Positions 1 to 7,426 of a stretch of 17,615 bases of DNA are shown here, piece after piece. This DNA is from an uncultured Eggerthellaceae bacterium (GTDB taxonomy: Bacteria > Actinomycetota > Coriobacteriia > Coriobacteriales > Eggerthellaceae), in assembly GCA_947632575.1 (NCBI GenBank), contig CANRPV010000013.1:1-17615 (forward strand), given 5' to 3'. The notes beneath the pieces were generated by a model, which saw only the letters and a program-made list of their open reading frames with translations, ran no database searches and had not been told where the DNA came from. The translations under genes and the position numbers were made by a program. Numbering within the stretch: the stretch's first letter is position 1; every line of letters begins with the position of its first letter.

Positions 1-1
1 T

Positions 2-310
2 ACGACCAACTCTTTCTACTATGCCGAGGAGCCTTTCGCGGAACTTCCTCATGAGAAGCAGATCACAATTTCCGATCGCGGAACGCTTTCGAATCTGCTG
101 GCCCATCATGAAGGCTACACCATCTCAACCGGCGTGCTCTCAAGCGAGATGCATACGGGCATCGTGGCTGTTCCGCTCCAGACTGAGGAGACGATGGACG
201 TGGGTTATATCGTCCATAGCGAGCGGCAACTTTCGGCGCTTGCCCAGCGCTATATCGAGAAGCTTCAACTCTTCATCCAAGAGTATCAAGTGGGCTACGC
301 CGGCCTTTAG
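2..310 (+). CDS. LysR-type transcriptional regulator, C-terminal fragment
   Basis: The open frame enters from the left edge and ends at TAG 308-310, giving 102 visible residues. They look like the end of a LysR-type effector-binding domain: a stretch reading ISDRGTLSNLLAHHEGY, then STGVLS, IVAVPL, a DVGYIVHSER stretch and a closing helix LSALAQRYIEKLQLFI. The helix-turn-helix half lies outside the window. LysR proteins are cytoplasmic DNA-binding regulators that often control a neighbouring gene. The next gene downstream on the same strand is cysK, so control of cysteine synthesis (CysB/CysL-like role) is a reasonable inference, but the ligand cannot be read from this part. A longer open frame over the same bases (21-488) is rich in Arg and Ser and is an out-of-frame shadow. 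Confidence 0.82.
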   Translation, partial: TTNSFYYAEEPFAELPHEKQITISDRGTLSNLLAHHEGYTISTGVLSSEMHTGIVAVPLQTEETMDVGYIVHSERQLSALAQRYIEKLQLFIQEYQVGYAGL

Positions 311-384
311 CCATCGGAAAAATCTATCGTGGCGCCGCGGGCGCTGCCATCGAAAAACCCTATTGCAGCGGGGCTTTCTTTGGC

Positions 385-412
385 TTGACACTCCCTTTTC
401 GAGACGTAGGAT
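385..412 (+). promoter_or_regulatory. Candidate sigma-70-type promoter of cysK
   Basis: TTGACA at 385-390 is a perfect -35 box. TAGGAT at 407-412 matches four of six bases of the -10 consensus with a 16-bp spacer. Transcription would start near 419 and give a leader of about 120 nt before the cysK ATG. No better pair was found in the 230-bp gap after the LysR gene. Confidence 0.5.
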
Positions 413-421
413 TAAGCCATC

Positions 422-484
422 GTCAACCAAAGCATTGCCAAACGATGCTAGGCAAACGAGGCATCGCCATACGTTGCGTTTGGC
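422..484 (+). repeat. Imperfect 14-15-bp repeats and inverted arms in the cysK leader
   Basis: Four units follow each other at 422-436, 437-450, 451-465 and 466-480, sharing a core like gccaaacgatgc. The same stretch holds nested inverted arms: gccaaacg (437-444) with cgtttggc (477-484), and cgatgc (443-448) with gcatcg (461-466). If transcribed from the promoter at 385-412 it would fold into a long hairpin between promoter and ribosome-binding site. It could be an RNA control element, an operator for the upstream LysR-type regulator, or a simple degenerate repeat. Confidence 0.4.
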
Positions 485-539
485 GTGAGACATCATCGGA
501 TATGGGGTTGTCACAAAACGTTGAGAGGGAGAGATCATC

Positions 540-1475
540 ATGACCATCCATAAGAACGTCACTGAACTTGTCGGGCACACACCGCTCGTGGAGCTGACCA
601 ACTACGAGAAGAATCACGGACTGAGGGCGCGCCTCGTGGGAAAGGTGGAGTCGTTCAACCCGGCCGGTTCGGTGAAGGATCGTATCGCTAAAGCCATGCT
701 TGATGCTGCCGAAAAGGATGGTCTGCTCAACGAAGATACCGTGCTGATCGAGCCCACTTCCGGAAACACGGGCATCGGACTTGCGGCTATCGCGGCGGCA
801 CGGGGAAATCGCATCATCTTGGCCATGCCCGAGACCATGTCGATGGAGCGCCGCAACCTGATGAAGGCCTATGGCGCCGAGCTTGAACTCACCGAGGGTG
901 CCAAGGGCATGAAGGGGGCTATCGCGCGCGCTGAGGAACTAGCCCAGGAAATTCCCAATTCATTCATTCCTTCTCAGTTCACCAATATGGCCAACCCCGC
1001 CATCCACAAGGCGACCACCGGCCCTGAGATCTGGGAGGACTCCGAAGGCAACGTGGATATCCTCGTAGCGGGCGTGGGTACCGGCGGCACCTTAAGCGGC
1101 GCCGGGGCATATCTTCGGGAGAAGAATCCCGACATTCAGATAGTCGCCGTGGAGCCGACCGGATCTCCGGTGCTTTCCGAGGGTCATGCGGGCTCTCACA
1201 AGATCCAAGGTATCGGAGCGGGTTTTGTGCCTGATACGCTTGACACTTCCATCTACAACGAGGTGATCGCCATCACCGACGAGGAGGCCTTCGAGGTTGG
1301 TCGCGAGCTTGCGGCTCATGATGGCTTGCTCGTGGGCATCTCATCGGGAGCCGCGGTGGCGGCTGCCACGAAGCTAGCCCAGCGGCCGGAAAATGAGGGG
1401 AAGACCATCGTCGTGGTGTTGCCCGACACCGGCGAGCGCTATCTCTCCACGGCCATGTTCAACTTCGACGCGTAA
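540..1475 (+). CDS. cysK: Cysteine synthase (O-acetylserine sulfhydrylase)
   Basis: This 311-residue cytoplasmic enzyme makes L-cysteine from O-acetylserine and sulfide with pyridoxal phosphate. The PLP lysine is K46 in NPAGSVKDR. The substrate loop TSGNTG is at 73-78, and the phosphate-binding loop GTGGT at 181-185. SSGAA and PDTGERYLST close the C-terminal side, and the length is normal for CysK. The ATG at 540 is preceded by a purine-rich ribosome-binding site (gagggagag, 524-532). The gene follows a LysR-type regulator on the same strand and faces the ABC exporter convergently. No serine acetyltransferase (cysE) is present in the window. CysK and CysM can be hard to tell apart, but the motifs and length favour CysK. 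Confidence 0.95.
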   Translation: MTIHKNVTELVGHTPLVELTNYEKNHGLRARLVGKVESFNPAGSVKDRIAKAMLDAAEKDGLLNEDTVLIEPTSGNTGIGLAAIAAARGNRIILAMPETMSMERRNLMKAYGAELELTEGAKGMKGAIARAEELAQEIPNSFIPSQFTNMANPAIHKATTGPEIWEDSEGNVDILVAGVGTGGTLSGAGAYLREKNPDIQIVAVEPTGSPVLSEGHAGSHKIQGIGAGFVPDTLDTSIYNEVIAITDEEAFEVGRELAAHDGLLVGISSGAAVAAATKLAQRPENEGKTIVVVLPDTGERYLSTAMFNFDA

Positions 1476-1562
1476 ACTTTGAACTCATAAGCTTTCCGCG
1501 TATAAACGTTCGAAAGGGTGTCCTTCTCGCGATTAAAACGTCGCGATCAACAAGCATTATGA

Positions 1563-1610
1563 GAATAGCCAGCATCTGCGAGCGATCAGCTTCGCGGGCG
1601 CTGGCTATTC
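1563..1610. terminator. Stem-loop between convergent cysK and ABC exporter
   Basis: Perfect 11-bp arms gaatagccagc (1563-1573) and gctggctattc (1600-1610) enclose a 26-nt loop that can itself fold. The right arm overlaps the stop codon of the minus-strand ABC gene (1605-1607). No strong T-run follows on either side, so it is a likely but not classical bidirectional terminator. A smaller hairpin, tcgcga at 1527-1532 and 1541-1546, lies between it and cysK. Confidence 0.6.
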
Positions 1611-4600
1611 GCTTCTAAGTGCCTCGACCGGGTCTTTGCGCGATGCCGAGGATGCCGGGATAAGTCCCGCGAGGAAGGTCAGAAAGACGCTGATCCCGAT
1701 CAGGATCAAAGCCGAGGTGATCGGCAGCTGCACGATGTTGGGCACCTGGAAGTAGTTGTAGACCAAGGCGTTGGCGGGAATGGATCCGAGATAGGTGATC
1801 GTCACGCCGATGAGACCGGCCGTAAAGCCGATGATGACGGTCTCGGCGTTGAACACGCTTGAGATATTGCCCTTGCTGGCGCCGATGGCGCGCAAAATGC
1901 CGATTTCCTTCTTGCGCTCGAGTACCGAGATATAGGTGATGACGCCGATCATGATCGAAGAGACGATGAGCGAGATGGATACGAAAGCCACCAACATCGT
2001 CGAGATCATCGAGACGATTTGAGTCACCGACGACATCAAGGTGCCGACGAAGTCGGTATAGGTGATGACCTTGTCGTCGTTGCCCTCTTCGGCCATGCGG
2101 TCGTTGTAGTTATCCAATATCTCGATGACCTTTTCCTTGGACTCGAAATCGATGGGATAGATGTCGATGCCGGAGGGATCGGCAAGTTCGGCATAACCCA
2201 AATCCTCGAGATTTCCCTCGTAGGTGGCGGGTTCGGTGGTCATCATCGCGGTCATGAGTTCCATCATGTCCTGCTCGCTCATATTGAACTGGAAGGCTCG
2301 CGCGAAAGCTGACGCGTCGATGGAGACCGCTGAGCCCATTGCGGCGGTGATGCGACTTAAGGTCGAGCGCAGGGCTTCACTCACCTGGTCTTGAATGCTT
2401 TGAAGCATGAGGCTGAGGTATGAGCCCAAGGTCTTCTCTATATAGTTTTCTAGGGCTGATGCGATTTGCGGACCCAGGTTGAGGTCATCGCTGATCCGCG
2501 TGGCCTCCTGCTGGATATAGTCGCGTACGTCTTGCTGCTGCAAGAAGCCTGAGACGCTGGGTGTTTCCCCATTAGCTGTCTGTTCAGCCGAATATTCCTG
2601 GTACATCTGCATGGTTTGGCTGACGACGGCCGCCACCTGTGAGGCGAGTTCGTCCGTGTCGACGTCGATCTGCCGCGCGATCGCGTTTAGGTTGATGGAG
2701 GGAGGCTCGGGCAGGTTTTGCACGATGCCGTTCAGGTCGAGCACGTTGTTAAGGTCCATCGAGATGCGGCTCGTGTCGATAGTAAACGCCGAACGCAGGG
2801 CCTTCGTATTGATCGTGAAAAGGGAATTCATGTTGAATTCGTTAGTGGGCTCCTCCTCCCCGAAGGGACGTCCTGTAAAGACGTTTATGCCGGGATTGGC
2901 GAGCTGATCTTGTACCACCTGATGTTGGCCCGCCACCTCGATGATGTGATCGATGAGCGAGGCGGGGTAGTTCAGACCTGCGGTGAGCATGGTGGCGGTG
3001 GCATCCTGCTTGGGCTGCACGATGCCCACGACGGTGATGTCTTCCCCGGCCGCTACCAAATCGCGCAGATAGGCGTTGTCGTTGTATTTATCAATCCAGA
3101 CGTTGTGGGCGCTGTCGTAGGTGTAGTAGTCGGCGGCGTTTACCAGCTTGAAGGTAATGCCAACGATATCGCTGTAGTTCACCGAGTGTTGGCTATCGGG
3201 AACCGTGACCTCCTCATCTGCGGCGAACTGAGCCACCATCTCGTCGAGTTCCGAGCCTTCGCGCAGGCCTAAGGTGTAGAGCATGAAGTCGCTCATATAG
3301 CCGGATGGCGTGGTCACGAGCACTACCTCGTTGTAGTTCTCAGGCCAGCGACCGGCTTTGACGTCGTAGGAATTGACGTAGAGCTCCGGATCGTTGGGCA
3401 TCTCTGAGAACACGTCGGTGCTCATGGTCATCGACATCAGGCTGTTGGAGGTATTGGTTGACCCGATACCCAAGGCCGCGAAAGAGCGGTCGGGATTTAC
3501 CTGACGCAGATGATCGACGTCAGAGCTGAAAATCTGCGGCGCGACGTTGTAGCTGTATTCGATGGCGTTCACATAGGGGGAGATGCCGCTCCCGACGCTC
3601 TCCAGGAAAACCTTGAGGGCTCCCAGGTCATTTGAACCGACGGATCCGAACATGTTCGTGACCATTTCGGCGATGCGTATGTTTCCGTCTTCGACCTCTT
3701 TAACGGTCGTGGTGGTTTCGGTGGTCTCAGAGCTTTCGGAGTTCTCGGCGCCTTCAGCTTGGTCATCGGCCTGACCTTCAGAGCTAACCTCTTCTGTGAC
3801 TGTTTCGGTGGTCTCGGTGGTTTCTGTTTCTTCGACACCCGCATCGGATCCAGCCATGCCGGTTACCAGCGACGTGATATCAAATCCGGTGCTCATGATC
3901 TGCAGCGGGTATTCCGAGAGCGTCTCTTCCTCGGTGTTTTTAATGTAGTCGTTCACGCCGTTGGCCAAAGCGAGGATGGCTGCGATGCCGATGATGCCGA
4001 TGGATCCTGCGAAAGCGGTCATCAGCGTGCGGCCTTTTTTGGTCATGAGGTTGTTAAACGACAGCGAAAGAGCCGTCAGGAAGGACATGGACGTGCGCCG
4101 CACTACTTTTTCCGACAGGCGCATCTCGTCTTCAGTCGGGTTATAGGGGTTTGAGTCCGACGTGATGACGCCGTCGCTTAGATTGACGATGCGATTGGCA
4201 TATTGATCGGCGAGTTCCGGGTTATGGGTCACCATGATGACCAAACGGTCGTTGGCGATCTCGGTGAGCAGGTCCATGATCTGCACGCTGGTTTTCGAAT
4301 CCAGGGCGCCGGTAGGCTCGTCTGCGAGGAGGATCTCCGGGTTGTTGATCAGGGCACGTGCGATTGCCACGCGTTGCATTTGACCGCCGGAGAGTTGGCT
4401 TGGCTTCTTGTTTACATGATCCGAAAGACCAACGCGGTCAAGTGCCTCTAGGGCACGCTCGCGCCGCTCCTCTTTGGATACCCCCGATAAGGTCAGCGCC
4501 AACTCGACGTTAGCGAGGATCGTCTGATGGGGGATCAGGTTATAACTTTGGAAGACGAAACCGATGCGATTGTTGCGATAGGTATCCCAGTCGCGATCCT

Positions 4601-4817
4601 TGTAATCCTCGGTGGACACGCCATCGATGGTCAGGTTGCCGGAATCATAGTGATCCAAGCCGCCGATGATGTTAAGCAGGGTCGTCTTACCAGAGCCCGA
4701 GGGGCCTAGGATAGCTACAAACTCATTGTCGCGGAAGGAGACCGACACGTCGTTGAGTGCAACTTGAGTAAAGTCACCGACTTGGTAGGCCTTCTTAATA
4801 TGGCTTAGTTGAAGCAT
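1605..4817 (-). CDS. MacB-like ABC exporter, fused ATPase and FtsX-type permease with a very large external domain
   Basis: A 1070-residue fusion protein. Residues 1 to about 225 form an ABC ATPase of the MacB/LolD type: Walker A GPSGSGKTT 38-46, Q-loop Q90, signature LSGGQ 142-146, Walker B ILLADE 162-167, H-loop H198. A first membrane helix lies near 264-287. About 640 residues outside the membrane follow, starting with a Thr/Glu/Ser-rich linker (about 326-378) and ending in a long helical region. Three further helices (about 936-965, 990-1012, 1034-1056) form the FtsX permease, with the typical ERKKEIGILRAIGAS stretch at 967-981. MacB relatives work as dimers and move or pull substrates (peptides, lipids, lipoproteins) at the outer membrane face; the substrate here is unknown. 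The usual MacB external domain is about 220-250 residues, so this one is unusually big. The ATG has no clear ribosome-binding site. It is the only ABC gene here and has no partner gene. Confidence 0.88.
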   Translation of the reverse strand: MLQLSHIKKAYQVGDFTQVALNDVSVSFRDNEFVAILGPSGSGKTTLLNIIGGLDHYDSGNLTIDGVSTEDYKDRDWDTYRNNRIGFVFQSYNLIPHQTILANVELALTLSGVSKEERRERALEALDRVGLSDHVNKKPSQLSGGQMQRVAIARALINNPEILLADEPTGALDSKTSVQIMDLLTEIANDRLVIMVTHNPELADQYANRIVNLSDGVITSDSNPYNPTEDEMRLSEKVVRRTSMSFLTALSLSFNNLMTKKGRTLMTAFAGSIGIIGIAAILALANGVNDYIKNTEEETLSEYPLQIMSTGFDITSLVTGMAGSDAGVEETETTETTETVTEEVSSEGQADDQAEGAENSESSETTETTTTVKEVEDGNIRIAEMVTNMFGSVGSNDLGALKVFLESVGSGISPYVNAIEYSYNVAPQIFSSDVDHLRQVNPDRSFAALGIGSTNTSNSLMSMTMSTDVFSEMPNDPELYVNSYDVKAGRWPENYNEVVLVTTPSGYMSDFMLYTLGLREGSELDEMVAQFAADEEVTVPDSQHSVNYSDIVGITFKLVNAADYYTYDSAHNVWIDKYNDNAYLRDLVAAGEDITVVGIVQPKQDATATMLTAGLNYPASLIDHIIEVAGQHQVVQDQLANPGINVFTGRPFGEEEPTNEFNMNSLFTINTKALRSAFTIDTSRISMDLNNVLDLNGIVQNLPEPPSINLNAIARQIDVDTDELASQVAAVVSQTMQMYQEYSAEQTANGETPSVSGFLQQQDVRDYIQQEATRISDDLNLGPQIASALENYIEKTLGSYLSLMLQSIQDQVSEALRSTLSRITAAMGSAVSIDASAFARAFQFNMSEQDMMELMTAMMTTEPATYEGNLEDLGYAELADPSGIDIYPIDFESKEKVIEILDNYNDRMAEEGNDDKVITYTDFVGTLMSSVTQIVSMISTMLVAFVSISLIVSSIMIGVITYISVLERKKEIGILRAIGASKGNISSVFNAETVIIGFTAGLIGVTITYLGSIPANALVYNYFQVPNIVQLPITSALILIGISVFLTFLAGLIPASSASRKDPVEALRSE

Positions 4818-4855
4818 AGTCTTGCGCTAGTGTTTGTCCGTCATGCTCTTGCCGG

Positions 4856-4879
4856 TAATCATTTTTCGATAAATGATTA
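4856..4879. promoter_or_regulatory. 24-bp palindromic operator candidate upstream of the ABC exporter
   Basis: taatcattt (4856-4864) and aaatgatta (4871-4879) are perfect inverted arms around ttcgat, and the centre tcga is itself symmetric. On the minus strand the palindrome overlaps a -10-like TTTAAT and lies about 40 bp before the ABC start codon. Size and symmetry fit a dimeric repressor. It does not match the Fur, PerR or IdeR/DtxR consensus closely enough to name the protein. Confidence 0.5.
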
Positions 4880-4980
4880 AACCACTTTGCTGAAGCTTCC
4901 CCTAAGACACTCGGCAGAAATCAATGCATTTTCTCAAAAAATGCTTTGTTTGAATCAATTCCGCTGCTTTTTGCTCAAGC

Positions 4981-4989
4981 TGCTATGAT
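4981..4989 (+). promoter_or_regulatory. Extended -10 promoter of the ferritin gene
   Basis: TGC directly followed by TATGAT (4984-4989) forms an extended -10 element, and no good -35 box stands 16-18 bp upstream. It predicts a leader of about 95 nt containing the 5012-5050 hairpin and the strong ribosome-binding site at 5079-5086. Confidence 0.5.
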
Positions 4990-5090
4990 GCTTTGATAAG
5001 AAATCTCGACGGACGATGGTGTTTTAAGTCTTGCAGAGGCTGTCATCGTCGAAGGTTTTGATCGTAAGAGAGTCCTTTAAGGAGGGCACA

Positions 5091-5603
5091 ATGGACAAAA
5101 AGGTGTACGAACTTATCAACGATCAGATCAATAAAGAGCTTTACTCCGCGTATCTGTATCTTTCCTTCGCGGATTACTATGAGGAGGAAGGTCTCAACGG
5201 CTATGCCAACTGGTACATGATCCAGGCTCAGGAAGAGCGCGATCATGCCCTGATCTTCCGTAACTATCTCCATGAGAATGGACAGGCCGTTAAGCTGCTT
5301 GCCATTGAGCAGCCGAACAAGACCTTCTCAAGTCACCTTGAGCCCCTCGAGGCTGGTCTTGAGCATGAGAAGTATGTCACCGGCCTTATCAATGATATCT
5401 ATGCGGCAGCTGTGGCGGCCAACGATTATCGTACCCAGCGTTTCCTCGGTTGGTTCATCGATGAGCAGCTCGAGGAAGAGGACACCGCAAGCGACATGGT
5501 GACCAAGATGAAGCTCTTCGGTGGCGACGCCCGCTCTCTCTATGAGCTGAACCAGGAGTATGCTTCTCGCAAGTATTCCACGCCCTCCCCTCTGGCTGGC
5601 TAA
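5091..5603 (+). CDS. ftnA: Bacterial non-haem ferritin
   Basis: This 170-residue iron-storage protein forms 24-subunit cages that oxidise Fe(II) and store it as mineral. Ferroxidase ligands are visible by alignment to E. coli FtnA: E16 in INKELYSAYLYL, Y23, E49 and H52 in EERDH, E93, and Q126 with E129/E130 in DEQLEEED. Being all present, they suggest an active ferroxidase centre rather than a haem-binding bacterioferritin. The start was set at ATG 5091 because aaggaggg lies 5079-5086 and the family begins just here; an upstream TTG at 5031 was not used. It is a single-gene unit closed by a strong terminator. Iron or redox control is expected for the family, but no standard box was recognised. 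Confidence 0.93.
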   Translation: MDKKVYELINDQINKELYSAYLYLSFADYYEEEGLNGYANWYMIQAQEERDHALIFRNYLHENGQAVKLLAIEQPNKTFSSHLEPLEAGLEHEKYVTGLINDIYAAAVAANDYRTQRFLGWFIDEQLEEEDTASDMVTKMKLFGGDARSLYELNQEYASRKYSTPSPLAG

Positions 5604-5629
5604 TCATCACAGCGAATAAATCGCCCAAC

Positions 5630-5668
5630 AAAAGATCCCGCTCGGATTCACACCGTGCGGGATCTTTT
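5630..5668. terminator. Strong bidirectional intrinsic terminator after ferritin
   Basis: Perfect 12-bp arms aaaagatcccgc (5630-5641) and gcgggatctttt (5657-5668) enclose a 15-nt loop. The T-run on the plus strand and the A-run on the left side let it stop transcription from ferritin and from the convergent minus-strand gene ending at 5719. Confidence 0.9.
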
Positions 5669-5718
5669 AAGTTTCCCTTCGAGAGGTAGTGCCCTGTTGT
5701 AAGCGCTGCTTTGTTGTC

Positions 5719-6744
5719 TTACTCTTCGCTGTCCTCGATGACGATATCTTCGGCAGACTCGATGAGGTCTTCGCTTTCTCCCTCAAACGCATAACCATGC
5801 TCAGCTTCGGCTACAGCAGCGGCGTTTTCGGCGGCTTCTTCTTGGGCGATATCTCCCATAGCTACTTCGCTACGTACTTCTTCGATCACCGCATCCGGGG
5901 CAATATCGACATCCGGAATTTGCATCTCATCTGCGTTGATTTCGGTATTCATACTCTCCACCACCTCTGTGGCCACGGCATTTGTGTCCTCCACGACCTC
6001 AGCAGCTAAGTCCGAATCGGGGGCTTCGTCAATGACTTCGGTTTGCAAGATTACCGGATTAGCATAAGGTTCTATCGGCTGCTCAGGAGGCATGTTAGCT
6101 GGTTGCGGGGCATAGCCATAGGTTTGCTGATAGGCAGCCATCGGATCGGGAATTGCTACCTGCTGGGCTTGCTGAGCCTGCGCCACTCGTTGGGCTTGCT
6201 GGGCCTGCGCCACCTGCTGGGCCTGCTGGGCCTGTTGGGCATACATGAGCCCATCGTTATAGCCGTGCTGGTAGGTTTCGTTGCTTTGCATCTGGTTGCG
6301 GTCGCTGCCAGCGAAGACCGCGACGATGATAAGCAAGATCATGGAGATGAGAGAACCGGAAAGCCCCGCGGCCACTGCACCAACGATTGCCCAGACCATA
6401 ACCGACTTGAGGCGCTCAGGCATAGCGGCGTTGCGGATGCCGATGATGCCGGCGATGAGGGTAAGAACCGAGGTTATGAGCGCCCAGCCCAACGAAATCT
6501 GGGATATGAGCAAAAAGACGTCTATGACGCCGAGAACAGCGTTGCCGTCAATGCCGTAATAGGGAAGGGACGTGCCGGTTCTGAGGTAGTAGTCAAGGTT
6601 GCTCGGCCCGATTTGATTGATGAAGCTGCCACTGGCGAGCAATATGGCCATGACGATGACGACGACAAAGATAGAGAGGCCTGAAAGAACGACGACGGCG
6701 ATACTTAAACCGCGAAGCGATTTGGCGTGTCTGTTTTGATACAT
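5719..6744 (-). CDS. Membrane protein with Ala/Gln repeats and an acidic tail, function unknown
   Basis: I do not recognise a named family for this 341-residue protein. It has a short basic N-terminus, then membrane helices near 13-36, 83-103 and 115-145. A soluble part follows: a run of Ala/Gln repeats at about 169-197 (9-residue units such as QQAQQVAQA), a Pro/Tyr/Gln-rich stretch, and from about 235 a strongly acidic, probably disordered tail. The helices resemble short DUF-type actinobacterial membrane proteins whose C-termini face the cytoplasm, but that orientation is inferred. The ribosome-binding site gaaagga stands just before the ATG. The gene lies 42 bp after the YvlD-type gene in the same direction, so the two may be co-transcribed; a weak TATACT -10-like box in the gap (6771-6776) allows separate expression. 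Confidence 0.7.
   Translation of the reverse strand: MYQNRHAKSLRGLSIAVVVLSGLSIFVVVIVMAILLASGSFINQIGPSNLDYYLRTGTSLPYYGIDGNAVLGVIDVFLLISQISLGWALITSVLTLIAGIIGIRNAAMPERLKSVMVWAIVGAVAAGLSGSLISMILLIIVAVFAGSDRNQMQSNETYQHGYNDGLMYAQQAQQAQQVAQAQQAQRVAQAQQAQQVAIPDPMAAYQQTYGYAPQPANMPPEQPIEPYANPVILQTEVIDEAPDSDLAAEVVEDTNAVATEVVESMNTEINADEMQIPDVDIAPDAVIEEVRSEVAMGDIAQEEAAENAAAVAEAEHGYAFEGESEDLIESAEDIVIEDSEE
6155..6235 (-). repeat. Three 27-bp tandem repeats encoding Ala/Gln units
   Basis: Units at 6155-6181, 6182-6208 and 6209-6235 are nearly identical and encode nine-residue Ala/Gln blocks in the 341-residue membrane protein. The period is a multiple of three, so copy changes would leave the frame intact. 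Confidence 0.85.
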
Positions 6745-6786
6745 AACGATCCTTTCTCGCTTTTAAGGCCAGTATAGTTGAAAGAA

Positions 6787-7167
6787 TTAATAGTCGTTGC
6801 GGTCGGAGCCCACAATGGCATTGATAATGCCACTTACGATGCTGATGATGATGGCCGCCAAGAAGGCACTTCCGAAGTTCGTGATGAGAAAGCCCACTCC
6901 AAAAAGATTATTGGCAAGCCAAGCGGCAAGATAAAGCAGCAGCGCATTAACCACAATGTAGAAGATACCCAGGGTAAAAATGGTGATCGGGATCGACAGC
7001 AGCTGGAGCAGCGGTTTGATGCTGATGTTGATTAGAGCTAAAAACAGGGCAAAGATGATGATGGCGACCCAGGTCTCCATACCACCGATAATCTGAATAC
7101 CTGGCACCAGCCAAACGGCGGCTGCCACGGCGATAGCGGTCACCAGCCAACGCAGTATGAAACCCAT
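6787..7167 (-). CDS. YvlD/phage-holin-4-type membrane protein
   Basis: A 126-residue protein made almost wholly of four membrane helices, with the family look of PF04020 (phage holin family 4, YvlD): an N-terminal WLVTAIAVAAAVWLVPGI helix, then a central INISIKPLLQLLSIPITI segment, an IFYIVVNALLLYLAAWL helix and a last helix before a short polar tail. Members are widespread in Gram-positive genomes outside prophages. In Bacillus, yvlD belongs to a cell-envelope stress group, but the molecular role is unclear and no lysin lies nearby, so a phage-lysis role is unlikely. A ribosome-binding site (aaggga) precedes the ATG, and a TATAGT -10-like box lies at 7199-7204 on the minus strand. Confidence 0.8.
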   Translation of the reverse strand: MGFILRWLVTAIAVAAAVWLVPGIQIIGGMETWVAIIIFALFLALINISIKPLLQLLSIPITIFTLGIFYIVVNALLLYLAAWLANNLFGVGFLITNFGSAFLAAIIISIVSGIINAIVGSDRNDY

Positions 7168-7426
7168 AGTCTGTCCCTTCTCGACGTTTCCGAGTTTTAC
7201 TATAACAAAGCAGGTTTTGAATTGATTTTGGGTACTTCACTGCCAACGAAACAGTCACGAGTTTGTCATGGCGATGTATAAATCAAGGGTCGTATAACCT
7301 ATCATGCTGATGAAAAAACATGCTTGTGGGTGAACCCCGATTGGTAAGCTCTGATGGGTGAGTTCCGAAAGCTTTGGACGATGAACTTATGTCGATGAGA
7401 AATTCGATCTAAGTGTTGGAGAAAGG
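7168..7426. other. Divergent gap between the YvlD-type gene and tilS
   Basis: No gene is supported. The minus-strand side has a TATAGT box at 7199-7204 suited to the YvlD-type gene but without a good -35. The plus-strand side has TATAAC at 7293-7298, a possible -10 for tilS, again without a clear -35. Two loosely similar stretches beginning tgggtga (near 7327 and 7354) stand before tilS. No hairpin followed by T-run was seen. Confidence 0.5.

Larger units (their letters stand above)
4818..5090. other. Divergent control region between ABC exporter and ferritin
   Basis: No gene is supported here. The stretch is AT-rich compared with the flanks. It holds the 24-bp palindrome at 4856-4879 and a second inverted repeat gcatttt/aaaatgc at 4926-4932 and 4938-4944. 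An extended -10 box for ferritin lies at 4981-4989, and a leader hairpin is formed by gacgatg (5012-5018) with catcgtc (5044-5050). The ferritin reading frame can be extended back to a TTG at 5031, but that part overlaps the leader hairpin and lacks ferritin similarity. Confidence 0.6.

Noticed and set aside
21..488. 155-codon plus-strand open frame at the left edge
   Set aside because: The second frame over the same bases encodes a clear LysR-type C-terminus; the 155-codon frame is Arg/Ser-rich and lacks an RBS.
5031..5090. Upstream TTG start for ferritin
   Set aside because: The extra 20 residues have no ferritin similarity, cover a leader hairpin, and a much stronger RBS stands before ATG 5091.
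4818..5090. Fur, PerR or IdeR box controlling ferritin
   Set aside because: The palindromes present differ from those consensus sequences in arm content and spacing, so no named regulator can be assigned.
6787..7167. Prophage holin as a sign of a phage remnant
   Set aside because: YvlD-type proteins are common outside phages, and there is no lysin, integrase, portal or attachment repeat in the window.
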